From UMGS1889 sp900556055 (GTDB lineage Bacteria > Bacillota > Clostridia > Oscillospirales > Ruminococcaceae), in the NCBI GenBank assembly GCA_902463265.1, contig CABQEV010000006.1:80041-144040 (forward strand): DNA of 64,000 bases. Reading direction: 5' to 3'. Below, one piece after another: positions 51,874 through 60,448 of the stretch (positions are counted from its first letter, which is position 1; each line of letters opens with the position of its first letter). The notes below the pieces were generated by a model. It was not told where the DNA came from. It saw nothing but the letters and a program-made list of their open reading frames with translations, and did not search any database. A program made the translations under genes and the position numbers.

Positions 51874-53481
51874 ATGGCAGTTATAGTCAACGGGCTTACC
51901 GCCCCGCTTTCTGCCGATAAAAATGAGATCATCAGCGCTGCGTTTAAGAAGGTTTCTCTTAAACGCAGTGCGGTTTTATCGGCAGATATCCACAAAATTT
52001 CGGTCGATGCAAGACATCGTTCCGATATAAAGCTTGCGGCATCAGTCTACATTTCAGCCGATGAAAAGACTGAAAAAATGCTGTGTGAAAAATACAGCTT
52101 CTGTTCGCACGTCCCCGAAAAAGCTGTTTCTGTCGATAAAACAGGCGGCGAACCGCAGAATGGAAGGATAGTTATAGCAGGCTTCGGTCCAGCGGGAATG
52201 TTTGCGGCACTTCTCCTTGCCGAATGCGGATACCGTCCTATCGTCCTCGAAAGAGGAAGTGCAATGGACAGGCGCATAGAAAAAGTAACATCATTCTGGA
52301 ACGGCGGCGCACTTGACGAAAACTGCAATGTACAGTTCGGCGAGGGCGGCGCAGGCACATTCTCAGACGGCAAGCTCACCACACGCATCAAGGATATCCG
52401 CTGCCGATATGTGCTTGAAAAATTCCGAGAAATGGGCGCACCCGAGGAGATCATGACAAAAGCAAAGCCGCATATCGGAACAGACAAGCTGCGTACAGTC
52501 GTGAAAAATATCCGCGAAAGGATAATCTCCTGCGGCGGCGAGGTCAGATTTGACACTGTAATGCGGGATATAAAGCTGAAAAACGGCGTTTTGTATTCCG
52601 TTGAAACTGAAGATCTCACAAACGGTTCACACGATGAAATAAAGGCATCCGCACTTATAACTGCGATAGGTCACAGTGCCAGAGATACCTTTGAGATGCT
52701 GCTTGAAAAGGGACTGCTGCTTGAAGCAAAGCCGTTCTCGGTAGGCGCAAGAATAGAGCATCTCCAGTCGGACGTTGACATATCGCTTTACGGAGATCAG
52801 GCGGGAAATCCGCTGCTGCCCAAGGGCGAATATCAGCTGTCACACAGAGTCGGAGAAAGAGGCGTTTACACATTCTGTATGTGTCCCGGCGGAATGGTCG
52901 TGCCGTCACAGAGCGAAAAGAATTCAGTCGTTACAAACGGAATGAGCGAATTCGCAAGAAACGGCAGAAACGCAAATGCAGCGCTTGTTGTCTCGGTAAC
53001 ACCTGATGATTTCGGAAACTCTCCTCTTGACGGAGTAAAATTTGCCCGTTCGATCGAACAGAAAGCATACGTGCTGACAGGCTCGTACAAAGCTCCCGCC
53101 TGCACTGTCGGAAACTTCCTTGCGCATAGACCGGGCATTTCGGGAAATATCTCCCCGACCTATTCAATAGGCATCGAAGAATGTGATTTTTACAGGCTTT
53201 TCCCCTCATTCGTGACCGATATGATGGCTGACGGACTTAATGTTTTCGCACGAAAAATGAAATGCTTCGGCGATAAAAATGCCCTGCTGACCGCTCCCGA
53301 AACAAGAACATCATCTCCCGTCCGCATATGCAGAAACGACGGCTTTGAGGCAGTCGGACTTAAAAACATCTATCCGTGCGGAGAGGGCGCAGGCTATGCA
53401 GGCGGAATAATGTCCGCTGCGGCTGACGGAATACGTGTCGCCGAAAAAATCATTTCACGCTTTTCACCCGATCAAAGCTGA
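51874..53481 (+). CDS. FAD-dependent dehydrogenase (COG2509 type)
   Basis: A 535-residue flavoprotein: N-terminal extension of about 85 residues, then GRIVIAGFGPAGMFAALLLAECGY (Rossmann FAD motif), GEGGAGTFSDGKLTTR, and a C-terminal IYPCGEGAGYAGGIMSAAADGIRVAEKII. This pattern is that of uncharacterised COG2509 dehydrogenases. It starts six bases after the cdaR stop with only a weak ribosome site, and shares the operon. Confidence 0.8.
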   Translation: MAVIVNGLTAPLSADKNEIISAAFKKVSLKRSAVLSADIHKISVDARHRSDIKLAASVYISADEKTEKMLCEKYSFCSHVPEKAVSVDKTGGEPQNGRIVIAGFGPAGMFAALLLAECGYRPIVLERGSAMDRRIEKVTSFWNGGALDENCNVQFGEGGAGTFSDGKLTTRIKDIRCRYVLEKFREMGAPEEIMTKAKPHIGTDKLRTVVKNIRERIISCGGEVRFDTVMRDIKLKNGVLYSVETEDLTNGSHDEIKASALITAIGHSARDTFEMLLEKGLLLEAKPFSVGARIEHLQSDVDISLYGDQAGNPLLPKGEYQLSHRVGERGVYTFCMCPGGMVVPSQSEKNSVVTNGMSEFARNGRNANAALVVSVTPDDFGNSPLDGVKFARSIEQKAYVLTGSYKAPACTVGNFLAHRPGISGNISPTYSIGIEECDFYRLFPSFVTDMMADGLNVFARKMKCFGDKNALLTAPETRTSSPVRICRNDGFEAVGLKNIYPCGEGAGYAGGIMSAAADGIRVAEKIISRFSPDQS

Positions 53482-53497
53482 CGATCATAGCATAAAA

Positions 53498-53537
53498 AAT
53501 GCCGTTCAATGCAGTTTATTACGCATCGAACGGCATT
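53498..53537. terminator. Bidirectional terminator between the FAD gene and the GNAT gene
   Basis: AATGCCGTTC/GAACGGCATT stem with an A-run before and T-run after; serves both converging operons. Confidence 0.82.
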
Positions 53538-53555
53538 ACTTTTTTTGCTTTCAGC

Positions 53556-54155
53556 TTAATTTTCCTTCACAAGATCATACAGATATGAGCTGTCGCTGAG
53601 CTTTCTGGTCCGCACATTTTTCATTCCGAGATGAACATATTTATCACGCTTCAGCACAGCGTCTGTTTCAAGCAAAACGGGACAATTCCTCTTTCTGCCT
53701 TCTTCATACGCAATATCAAGGACCTTGCGCATATAGCCCTGACCCTGATATTCCTTGCGCACCGCCACAAGACCTACAAAAATATACGGCTTTTTCATCT
53801 TCTTGATAGTTGCTTCATAGGATTTGCCGCCGCTTTTCATCGCTTTAAGCATGGCTGCCGCACCTTTGAAGCCAAGCGTACTGAATATTGCTTTGAGCAG
53901 AATTATGCCTGTTGACAATGGCAGATTGTCCTTTGAATATCTGTATGCAATGAATGCCTCGTGCTTTTCGCTTGTGCTGTAAAGGCAGCCGCCTGCAAGC
54001 ATCGCACGCACATAACCGCAGATATATTTCTTCACGCTGTCTCTGCTGTCATAAAGACAGCACATTCCGTCTTCGCCGTCAGCATAACTGTAATCGGCAA
54101 AAGCTTCGCCGATATCTTCTATCTCTTTTTCGCTCAATGATGTGACCTTTACCAT
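53556..54155 (-). CDS. GNAT family N-acetyltransferase
   Basis: A 199-residue protein with acetyl-CoA motif A VRKEYQGQGYMRKVLDIAYEEG near residue 130 and YIFVGLVAV before it. Substrate unknown. GGAGG precedes the ATG by seven bases. It follows the permease gene by 14 bases, so it belongs to the ABC operon, but its link with the transporter is not evident. Confidence 0.8.
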   Translation of the reverse strand: MVKVTSLSEKEIEDIGEAFADYSYADGEDGMCCLYDSRDSVKKYICGYVRAMLAGGCLYSTSEKHEAFIAYRYSKDNLPLSTGIILLKAIFSTLGFKGAAAMLKAMKSGGKSYEATIKKMKKPYIFVGLVAVRKEYQGQGYMRKVLDIAYEEGRKRNCPVLLETDAVLKRDKYVHLGMKNVRTRKLSDSSYLYDLVKEN

Positions 54156-54169
54156 GATATACCTCCAAA

Positions 54170-57136
54170 TTATTCCCTGTTTTTCAGCACCTCAGCAGGA
54201 GTGATCTTTCCAAGCTTTCTGACGAGAACAGCAGTTATGATGAAATACACAGCCATCACGCCTGCAAATATTGCGGGATATACATATATCGGGAATTTCA
54301 GGTTTATTCCGCTTGTGATATTAGGGATAAACGCAGGAAATACCTTGTCCATTATGACCTTTGAAACCGGTATCCCGATAATTGCGCCGACAGCAATAAG
54401 CAGCGCATTTCCGTTCAGATAAAGCTTTTTAACGTCCCTTGTATTGTAGCCGAATATCTTGACAAGTGATATTCCGAAGGAAGCACGCTCTATCATTACA
54501 TTCAGCATCAGATACATCACCGCAACGAATATTATTATCGAAACGCTGATCACCATTGTTACCATAGGCATCATAAGCTCCGTGAACACAGCCGATGAAC
54601 GTTCAACATCTGCCTTTGCAGTCACGCCGTACAGCCTTCCCTCTTCGATGTCAAGCGGCTTATCCGAAAGAACGCAGTTGTAATAATCGTCCTCCTCGCC
54701 GAAAAGCTCACGCATGCTGTCAATATCCATGAACACCATAAGCCCGGCACTTTCATCACATACATCTGCGACTGTGAATGCATAATCCATAGAATTTGCG
54801 CTGTCAGTAAGAATAAATTTATCACCTGTTGTTACGCCGTATCTTTCCATTACTGATTTTCCGGCAGTGATAAGGCTCTTCCCCTTGTGTGTCTCAGCAT
54901 TGAAATACTTGTTGTCATCGTCAATTCCCATTACTGTAATGTCGAGATTATATCCGAGCTGTTCCTTTGAAAGCGTCTTTGCAAAGCAAGCCTCGCCGCC
55001 CGCAGGAACTTCCTTTTCGGGATATTTCAGAGTATACATATACTCATAGTTCGTATCGCATACAGTGTCGATCCTTACATTTTCGCAGAGATAATAGCAG
55101 TCCGCACCAAGCATGAATACAAGCAGCGAAAACAGCATGCTGATAAGCACGGTTATGCCTGTACGCATTTCACGAAGCATCTGACGGATCTGAAATCTGC
55201 GGATAAAATTCCTGCTCCTGATCTTAACGCTGCTGTACCGTGCCGTTTTCTGCTCATTTTTGATAAGCGAAAGTGCTGTCCTTGAAAGATGCTTGTTTAT
55301 AACAAGTGTGTTCACAACAGCCGATATCAAAGGCGGCATAACAATGCTGTAAATTATAAGATAAACGGGATAGACCGCCGGGAATTCAGGCAGCGAGAAA
55401 TACGCATACGAATCCTGCATCTGATATTCCAGTCCGACAGGCGAAAAGCCTATTGCCGCACCGATAAGTCCGCCGATAAATGTAATGATCGTCGGCAGAG
55501 TTATGTAATGGATAATAAGATCCTTTTTCTTTGCACCAAGTGCATAAAGCGCACCGATAACGCTGCTTTCACGCTGTATCTGATGAATAACGAAAACCGA
55601 GATAACATACGTCAAAAGCATCATCAATACCACGCCAACGCCAAGACCTGCAAGCTTGTTCATAAGAACATCTCCCGCAGCTCCTGCAATGCGGACATTA
55701 TCCGACTTTTTCAGGAACGATGTAAGATTGTCGAGATCAACATCAAAAACATCATCAAGAAGCTTGTCTGTTTCGTCCTTCAGCTCCTTGATCCCGTCTG
55801 CAAGCTCCGATGCACCGTCATATGCATCCTTAGCGCCGTCGGATAATTCCCTTGCTCCGTCATACGCATCCTTTGCGCCGTCCGAAAGCTCCTTCGCACC
55901 ATCATATGCATCAGCTGCGCCATCGGAAACGGACTTTGCACCGTCAGCCGCAGAATGAACGCCGTCTGCATATTCCTTAGTTCCGTTCACATATGCATTT
56001 ACTCCGTCAAGAGATGCTTTTAGCTGCGCAAGCTCTTCACTTTTTGTCGCCGCAATGAGCCGGGTGAGAACATCATCGTAATTATCGGCAGTTAGCGAGA
56101 TATTCTGACCTGCCGCCGCAACGCTCTGAGATGCCTGGGCAAGAAGTGCGTCAAATATTTCCGATGAACCGCCCGATATCATATCGCCCGAAGCGTCAAG
56201 CTCAGCCATTCCGTCAGACAATTCCGCAGCACCGTCATGCAGATCACCAAGTCCGTCCGACAGCTCCTTTGAACCGTCATAAAGCTCGCCGATCCCGTCA
56301 TAAAGCTCATCTGCGCCATCGGAGAGATCCTTCATTCCATCTTTAAGTTCATTTGAACCGTCATAAAGCTCGTTTATTCCGTCACGCAGATCATCACGCT
56401 GCTTCAGCGCATCACCGACAGTTTCAAGATAATATTTATCGGTAACATCCTTGTAATTGAACTCAAAATCCTTGATGATATCCTTGAGATCGTCATCGGT
56501 CATGCTGCCGTTCAGCCTGTATGCATAGCAAAGATCCTCAGCCTTCTGAGCCGTATCGTCCTTGATATAGTCATACTGTTCATCGGAAACGAAAAGAAGT
56601 CCGAAGTTCACGCTTGAAACGGCTGTATCGGAAAATTTGTCGAACGGAGCATCATAATCCGGAACAGAACCGATTCCGACGATCTCAAATTCAATACCGC
56701 CCGCAGTCAGCTTATCGCCTAGCGAAAGCGAATGTTCCTCACAGTATCTTTTTTCCGCAACAGCTTCGTTCATGCCCTCAGCTGATCTTCCGCAGTCAAG
56801 CTCGATAAGATCTATGTCATGCCTGTTTCTGAAAAGCCGAAGCTTTGAACCGTCAGCAGCAGTCATGTCAATGCTGAAATGCTTTTCAAGGGTAACGCCT
56901 TTCTCGGTTATAACATTTTCCTGCTCATCGGTAAGCGGGATAAAAACACCGAACTGACCGTCCTCGATCATGTTTTTGGCACTGTATTCATCAGTCCTGG
57001 TTATGATGGTTTCCGCACTCGCAACAATACTGATTATAATGTACATTCCCATTACAATAAGCAGCACAAGGGCGGCATATCGTGCGAAATTCGATTTAAG
57101 CTCACGCAGGAGCCTTTTTCTCAGTACCTTATTCAT
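54170..57136 (-). CDS. FtsX-domain ABC permease with heptad DG repeats
   Basis: A 988-residue MacB/FtsX-type permease. One N-terminal helix (NFARYAALVLLIVMGMYIIIS), a large extracytoplasmic part, three helices after about residue 490 (VGVVLMMLLTYVISVF, IITFIGGLIGAAIGF, and LIIYSIVMPPLISAVV), a second extracytoplasmic part and a C-terminal group ending GKITPAEVLKNR. The first outer part holds two blocks of seven-residue repeats, residues about 250-312 (nine heptads) and 382-458 (eleven), with Asp-Gly at fixed places. The ATG at 57136 overlaps the ATPase stop by one base. Confidence 0.88.
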   Translation of the reverse strand: MNKVLRKRLLRELKSNFARYAALVLLIVMGMYIIISIVASAETIITRTDEYSAKNMIEDGQFGVFIPLTDEQENVITEKGVTLEKHFSIDMTAADGSKLRLFRNRHDIDLIELDCGRSAEGMNEAVAEKRYCEEHSLSLGDKLTAGGIEFEIVGIGSVPDYDAPFDKFSDTAVSSVNFGLLFVSDEQYDYIKDDTAQKAEDLCYAYRLNGSMTDDDLKDIIKDFEFNYKDVTDKYYLETVGDALKQRDDLRDGINELYDGSNELKDGMKDLSDGADELYDGIGELYDGSKELSDGLGDLHDGAAELSDGMAELDASGDMISGGSSEIFDALLAQASQSVAAAGQNISLTADNYDDVLTRLIAATKSEELAQLKASLDGVNAYVNGTKEYADGVHSAADGAKSVSDGAADAYDGAKELSDGAKDAYDGARELSDGAKDAYDGASELADGIKELKDETDKLLDDVFDVDLDNLTSFLKKSDNVRIAGAAGDVLMNKLAGLGVGVVLMMLLTYVISVFVIHQIQRESSVIGALYALGAKKKDLIIHYITLPTIITFIGGLIGAAIGFSPVGLEYQMQDSYAYFSLPEFPAVYPVYLIIYSIVMPPLISAVVNTLVINKHLSRTALSLIKNEQKTARYSSVKIRSRNFIRRFQIRQMLREMRTGITVLISMLFSLLVFMLGADCYYLCENVRIDTVCDTNYEYMYTLKYPEKEVPAGGEACFAKTLSKEQLGYNLDITVMGIDDDNKYFNAETHKGKSLITAGKSVMERYGVTTGDKFILTDSANSMDYAFTVADVCDESAGLMVFMDIDSMRELFGEEDDYYNCVLSDKPLDIEEGRLYGVTAKADVERSSAVFTELMMPMVTMVISVSIIIFVAVMYLMLNVMIERASFGISLVKIFGYNTRDVKKLYLNGNALLIAVGAIIGIPVSKVIMDKVFPAFIPNITSGINLKFPIYVYPAIFAGVMAVYFIITAVLVRKLGKITPAEVLKNRE
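55762..55992 (-). repeat. Second block of DG heptad repeats in the permease
   Basis: About eleven 21-bp units encode heptads such as AYDGAKE, LSDGAKD and AYDGARE; three pairs of AYDG/LSDG units in a row are nearly identical at the protein level. Confidence 0.75.
56201..56389 (-). repeat. First block of DG heptad repeats in the permease
   Basis: Nine heptads of the type LYDGSNE, LKDGMKD, LSDGADE, more divergent than the second block. Confidence 0.75.
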
Positions 57137-57837
57137 CACAGATCCTCCAGCTCGGCAGCAGGTATGCGCGTTTCATTGATATAATCCTTTTTGATAAGTC
57201 CGTCCTTGACGATTATTACCTTGTGGACCATATTTTTTATTGCATTGTTGTGAGTTACAATGAGCATTGTCGTGCCGTATTTTGCGTTGATCTTTTCAAG
57301 CAGCACGAGAATATCGCGCGATGTTTTTGAATCGAGCGCACCCGTAGGCTCATCGCATAACAGCAGCTTGGGATTTTTTATGAGCGCACGTGCAATAGCA
57401 CATCTCTGCTGCTGACCTCCCGAAAGCTGTGACGGGAACTTGTTTCTGTGCTCGGAAAGTCCAAGTGTCGTTAGCAGCTCATCCATATCAAGCGGCGAAT
57501 TTGAAAGATATTCACACACCTGTATATTTTCCTCGACAGTAAGATTGGGAACAAGATTGTAGAACTGAAAGATAAATCCAAGATTCTCCTTTCGGTAATC
57601 AGCCAGCTTATCAGGCTTCAGACCGAATATCTCCTGACCGTCTACCTTTACCGAACCGCTGTCCATCGTGTCAAGTCCGCCGATGCAGTTCAGAAGAGTA
57701 GATTTTCCCGAACCACTTGTGCCCTGAATTACGCACATCTGACCCTTTTCAATCCCCGTGCTTACACCCTTCAGAACCTGAATGTAGCTTGCATCACTGC
57801 CGTAGCTTTTCTTTACATCTTTGATCTCCAGATACAT
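57136..57837 (-). CDS. ABC transporter ATP-binding protein (LolD/MacB type)
   Basis: A 233-residue ATPase: Walker A GTSGSGKSTLLNCIGGLDTMDSG, signature QLSGGQQQRCAIARAL, Walker B LLLCDEPTGALDSKTS and His loop IVTHN. This is the MacB/LolD family, which partners FtsX-type permeases without a pump channel of its own. GGAGG precedes the ATG by eight bases. The operator at 57870-57886 lies just upstream. Confidence 0.92.
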   Translation of the reverse strand: MYLEIKDVKKSYGSDASYIQVLKGVSTGIEKGQMCVIQGTSGSGKSTLLNCIGGLDTMDSGSVKVDGQEIFGLKPDKLADYRKENLGFIFQFYNLVPNLTVEENIQVCEYLSNSPLDMDELLTTLGLSEHRNKFPSQLSGGQQQRCAIARALIKNPKLLLCDEPTGALDSKTSRDILVLLEKINAKYGTTMLIVTHNNAIKNMVHKVIIVKDGLIKKDYINETRIPAAELEDL

Positions 57838-57869
57838 ATTTTTTCCTCCATATAATAAAAGTTAGATTA

Positions 57870-57886
57870 ACATAACACTGTTATGT
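57870..57886. promoter_or_regulatory. TetR operator upstream of the ABC operon
   Basis: ACATAACA-C-TGTTATGT, a perfect 17-bp palindrome, 33 bases before the ATPase start. The same core ATAACAnTGTTAT recurs at 58581-58593 and 58661-58673. Confidence 0.75.
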
Positions 57887-57902
57887 AGAGCCGCTGAATA
57901 TT

Positions 57903-57918
57903 GCCGCCCGAAGGCGGC
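57903..57918 (-). terminator. GC-rich tetraloop hairpin after the tetR gene
   Basis: GCCGCC-UUCG-GGCGGC on the minus strand, a very stable UUCG tetraloop 10 bases after the tetR stop. The run of T lies on the other side (plus strand), so termination of tetR by this hairpin is only partly supported. Confidence 0.5.
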
Positions 57919-57928
57919 TTTTTTATTA

Positions 57929-58555
57929 TCAGTCATCAACGATCATCGAAAACCACATTTTTATAAGAAATTCCATGATCCTTTTCATGTGGATCTTCGC
58001 TTTCTCAACATCATTTTCATGAGTCAGAAGATGGATATACGCATCAACGCTCATGTGAGCAATCCAGTGGAGCATATACTCGTCAATATGACAGCCCGGC
58101 TTTTTCTCAACGATCTTTTCAGCCGACATACGAAAGCCTTTCTCAGTCATCGCCACGACCATATCAACAGCATTTTCATATTCCGAGCCTTGCGCCTTTG
58201 TAAGCAAAAGAATGATAACATCGTGATAATGATACATATACTCAACAAGCATCTCAAGCCCGCCGTGCGTTTCAATATGATATTCCGCCGACATGACCGC
58301 AGGATCATCACTTGCCATCTCTTCCGCATCATGCATATAATGCTCTCCAAGAAGCTTTGTTATCCCCTTCAGCGGCGGATCAACGATCGCCGCAAAAAGA
58401 TCGTTTTTGTTTTTGAAAAAGAAGTAAAGCGCACCTGTCGTAACGCCTGCGTCAGCACATATCTTTCGCAGCGATGCTTTCATATATCCGTTTTCGGAAA
58501 ATTCAGCCATTGCACATTTCAGCAGCTTTTCTCTTGTTTCAAACTCATCACTCAT
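57929..58555 (-). CDS. TetR/AcrR-family repressor of the ABC operon
   Basis: A 208-residue TetR with helix-turn-helix TREKLLKCAMAEFSENGYMKASLRKIC... TTGALYFFFKNKNDLF at residues about 6-50, and a ligand-binding C-terminal part. A longer frame starts at 58582 without a ribosome site; GGGTG is five bases before the ATG at 58555. Its own promoter carries a palindrome (58581-58593), and it is upstream of and on the same strand as the ABC operon, so it likely represses both. Confidence 0.9.
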   Translation of the reverse strand: MSDEFETREKLLKCAMAEFSENGYMKASLRKICADAGVTTGALYFFFKNKNDLFAAIVDPPLKGITKLLGEHYMHDAEEMASDDPAVMSAEYHIETHGGLEMLVEYMYHYHDVIILLLTKAQGSEYENAVDMVVAMTEKGFRMSAEKIVEKKPGCHIDEYMLHWIAHMSVDAYIHLLTHENDVEKAKIHMKRIMEFLIKMWFSMIVDD

Positions 58556-58580
58556 TTGGTCACCCGTCCTTTCGTCTTGC

Positions 58581-58593
58581 ATAACACCGTTAT
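58581..58593. promoter_or_regulatory. TetR operator in the tetR promoter
   Basis: ATAACA-C-CGTTAT, immediately downstream of the -10 box TAAGAT (58592-58597) of the minus-strand promoter. Confidence 0.7.
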
Positions 58594-58620
58594 CTTAGCA
58601 TAATTATCCCCGTTTGTCAA
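58592..58620 (-). promoter_or_regulatory. Promoter of tetR
   Basis: TTGACA (58615-58620) and TAAGAT (58592-58597), 17 bases apart, minus strand. Confidence 0.72.
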
Positions 58621-58660
58621 TAAGCCGATGCTAATTTCAGCGATTTGCAGATAATATTGG

Positions 58661-58673
58661 ATAACATTGTTAT
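58661..58673. promoter_or_regulatory. Third copy of the TetR-type palindrome
   Basis: ATAACA-T-TGTTAT, 41 bases upstream of the tetR -35 box. No promoter is obvious beside it. Confidence 0.6.
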
Positions 58674-58693
58674 GTTGATTGTTGATTATGACA

Positions 58694-58915
58694 TATCCCG
58701 CACAGGCTCACTGCTTGATCTAAAAAAGTTAGTCTGAACTTACTTATGCAAACAAGATCTGCCAAGCTCAATATTATTATCATCTAAGATCATAATTATT
58801 CGTACCTCACAGCTTTATACACACTTAAATCGGCATTTGTCAGTTGTTAGTGTACAAATGCAATAAAATATCCCGATAAAATAACAGCAAAAACGCCAAA
58901 TCAATATAAGAGCTA
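58694..58915. other. AT-rich intergenic DNA with nothing recognised
   Basis: About 220 bases between the two TetR genes' control regions hold no convincing open frame, hairpin or promoter. Confidence 0.6.
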
Positions 58916-58944
58916 TTGACATTTTAGTTAGCATATGATAACAT
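58916..58944 (+). promoter_or_regulatory. Promoter of the second tetR-hydrolase operon
   Basis: TTGACA (58916-58921) and TAACAT (58939-58944), 17 bases apart. Confidence 0.65.
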
Positions 58945-58949
58945 AATCC

Positions 58950-58978
58950 TGTGACCAAAATATATAAATCCGGTCACA
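58950..58978 (+). promoter_or_regulatory. Inverted repeat at the start of the second tetR operon
   Basis: TGTGACC-N15-GGTCACA, perfect 7-bp arms, between the -10 box and the ribosome site, so it covers the expected transcription start. Candidate operator of the TetR protein encoded just downstream. Confidence 0.6.
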
Positions 58979-58994
58979 GAGATGAGGAACGCTG

Positions 58995-59591
58995 ATGCCG
59001 AATGCATTTACGGAAGAAGAAACAAAACGCATAAGAAAGGAGCTTATTCTTGCGGGAATACGTCTCAGTAAAGAGCTTGGTATTCAGAGAATGTCCGTAG
59101 AAAAGATCACCGCTGCTGTGGGGATCGCAAAAGGAAGCTTCTATCTGTTTTTCGGTTCAAAAGAGGATTTTATTCTCGAAGCTGCAAAATATGCTGGGCA
59201 GAAATCACAGGAAATGCTGCTTTCAAAGCTGAACGGCAGAACGCAGATGTCGGCACATGAGTTTATAGAGTTCTTTGATGCCTATCTTCACTCCGAGTTT
59301 GATCTGATGAACGGGCTTACCGTCAATGATTTTCTGTGGCTGAAAAAACACATAAAAAAGCAGATCATTTTTGATCCCGATATGCAGCTCAAAACGGCAG
59401 AGATGTGGCTGTCACTTATATATGATGTCCGTGAGGGCGTTGACACGGGCACGTTTGTAAATCTCATCAAATCAATTTACGCCATTCGTGAGCACAGTGA
59501 CACAATGGTCAAAGCATCAATCGAAAGCAGCATTCAGATCATACTTCGGTCTATTGAAATTTATATAAGCGGAAAAGGGGAAATTTTATGA
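58995..59591 (+). CDS. TetR-family regulator of the hydrolase pair
   Basis: A 198-residue TetR: RIRKELILAGIRLSKELGIQRMSVEKITAAVGIAKGSFYLFFGSKEDFI is the N-terminal helix-turn-helix, and the C-terminal part is a typical ligand-binding helix bundle. GAGGAA stands before the ATG. The stop overlaps the start of the next gene by four bases, so it is co-expressed with the hydrolases and probably responds to their substrate. Confidence 0.9.
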   Translation: MPNAFTEEETKRIRKELILAGIRLSKELGIQRMSVEKITAAVGIAKGSFYLFFGSKEDFILEAAKYAGQKSQEMLLSKLNGRTQMSAHEFIEFFDAYLHSEFDLMNGLTVNDFLWLKKHIKKQIIFDPDMQLKTAEMWLSLIYDVREGVDTGTFVNLIKSIYAIREHSDTMVKASIESSIQIILRSIEIYISGKGEIL

Positions 59592-60433
59592 AGAAGTTTA
59601 CCGAGGAATACAATGAATTTTTAAAGACACACAGCTATAAAACCGTGACTGTATCGGGCGGGAATTTTCAGGTGATCGACTCAGGCAGCGGTGACCAGAC
59701 GATAGTTTTTCTCAACGGTGTGGATATGCATCAGACATGGATAAAATATATGTCCGCATTAGAAAAGGATCACCGTGTCGTGATGATGAAATATCCGACA
59801 GATATTTACACAAACGACAAAATGGCAGATGCACTTCATGAGCTTTTCGCCAAGCTCGGCATCTCCTCCCCTATTTTGTTCGGCATCAGTGACGGCGGAA
59901 TTCTCGGTCAGCTTTATGCAAAAAAATACAAGGCAGGCGGACTGATACTGGTCAGCACTCTGACGGTGGATTCAGCTTATGTTGAGTCAATGAGAAAAGA
60001 GAAATACCTACTCCCGCTTATGAAGCTTTACGTCAAAACAACAAAGTTTGAAAAAATGAAGCCCAGGCTCGTCAGCGCAGTAAAAAAGCATTTCAGAAAC
60101 GAAACAGAGGAAGAAAAAGCTTATGCCGTTTCCTTCCTTGAATGTGTGGGCGAGGACGAAAGCTACAAATATTCCTATCTGCGTGCCGTGATCGCAACGG
60201 GAGATATATGCAATCTTGAAAAATTTACGAAAAGTGATTTTTTATATCTTAAAGGCAAGGTGCTTGTGCTTATCCCCGAAAATGATATGTTTGAAAAAGC
60301 CGACTCACAAAAGCTTGCAGATATTTTCACCGATCCCGTCGTAAAGGAAACATACGGCGGACATCTTGGAATGCTGATGCGTCCTGACCTGTACCTGCCC
60401 GAAATAGAAAAATTTCTTAAAGATAATTTCTGA
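59588..60433 (+). CDS. Alpha/beta hydrolase
   Basis: A 281-residue protein with the nucleophile elbow GISDGG (Ser about residue 100) and an oxyanion segment IVFLNGVDMHQTWIKYM near residue 35. The C-terminal YGGHLGMLMRPDL carries the His. It resembles soluble esterases/carbon-carbon hydrolases; the substrate is unknown. Translationally coupled to the TetR gene upstream. Confidence 0.82.
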   Translation: MKKFTEEYNEFLKTHSYKTVTVSGGNFQVIDSGSGDQTIVFLNGVDMHQTWIKYMSALEKDHRVVMMKYPTDIYTNDKMADALHELFAKLGISSPILFGISDGGILGQLYAKKYKAGGLILVSTLTVDSAYVESMRKEKYLLPLMKLYVKTTKFEKMKPRLVSAVKKHFRNETEEEKAYAVSFLECVGEDESYKYSYLRAVIATGDICNLEKFTKSDFLYLKGKVLVLIPENDMFEKADSQKLADIFTDPVVKETYGGHLGMLMRPDLYLPEIEKFLKDNF

Positions 60434-60448
60434 TAAAGGTCGATGATT

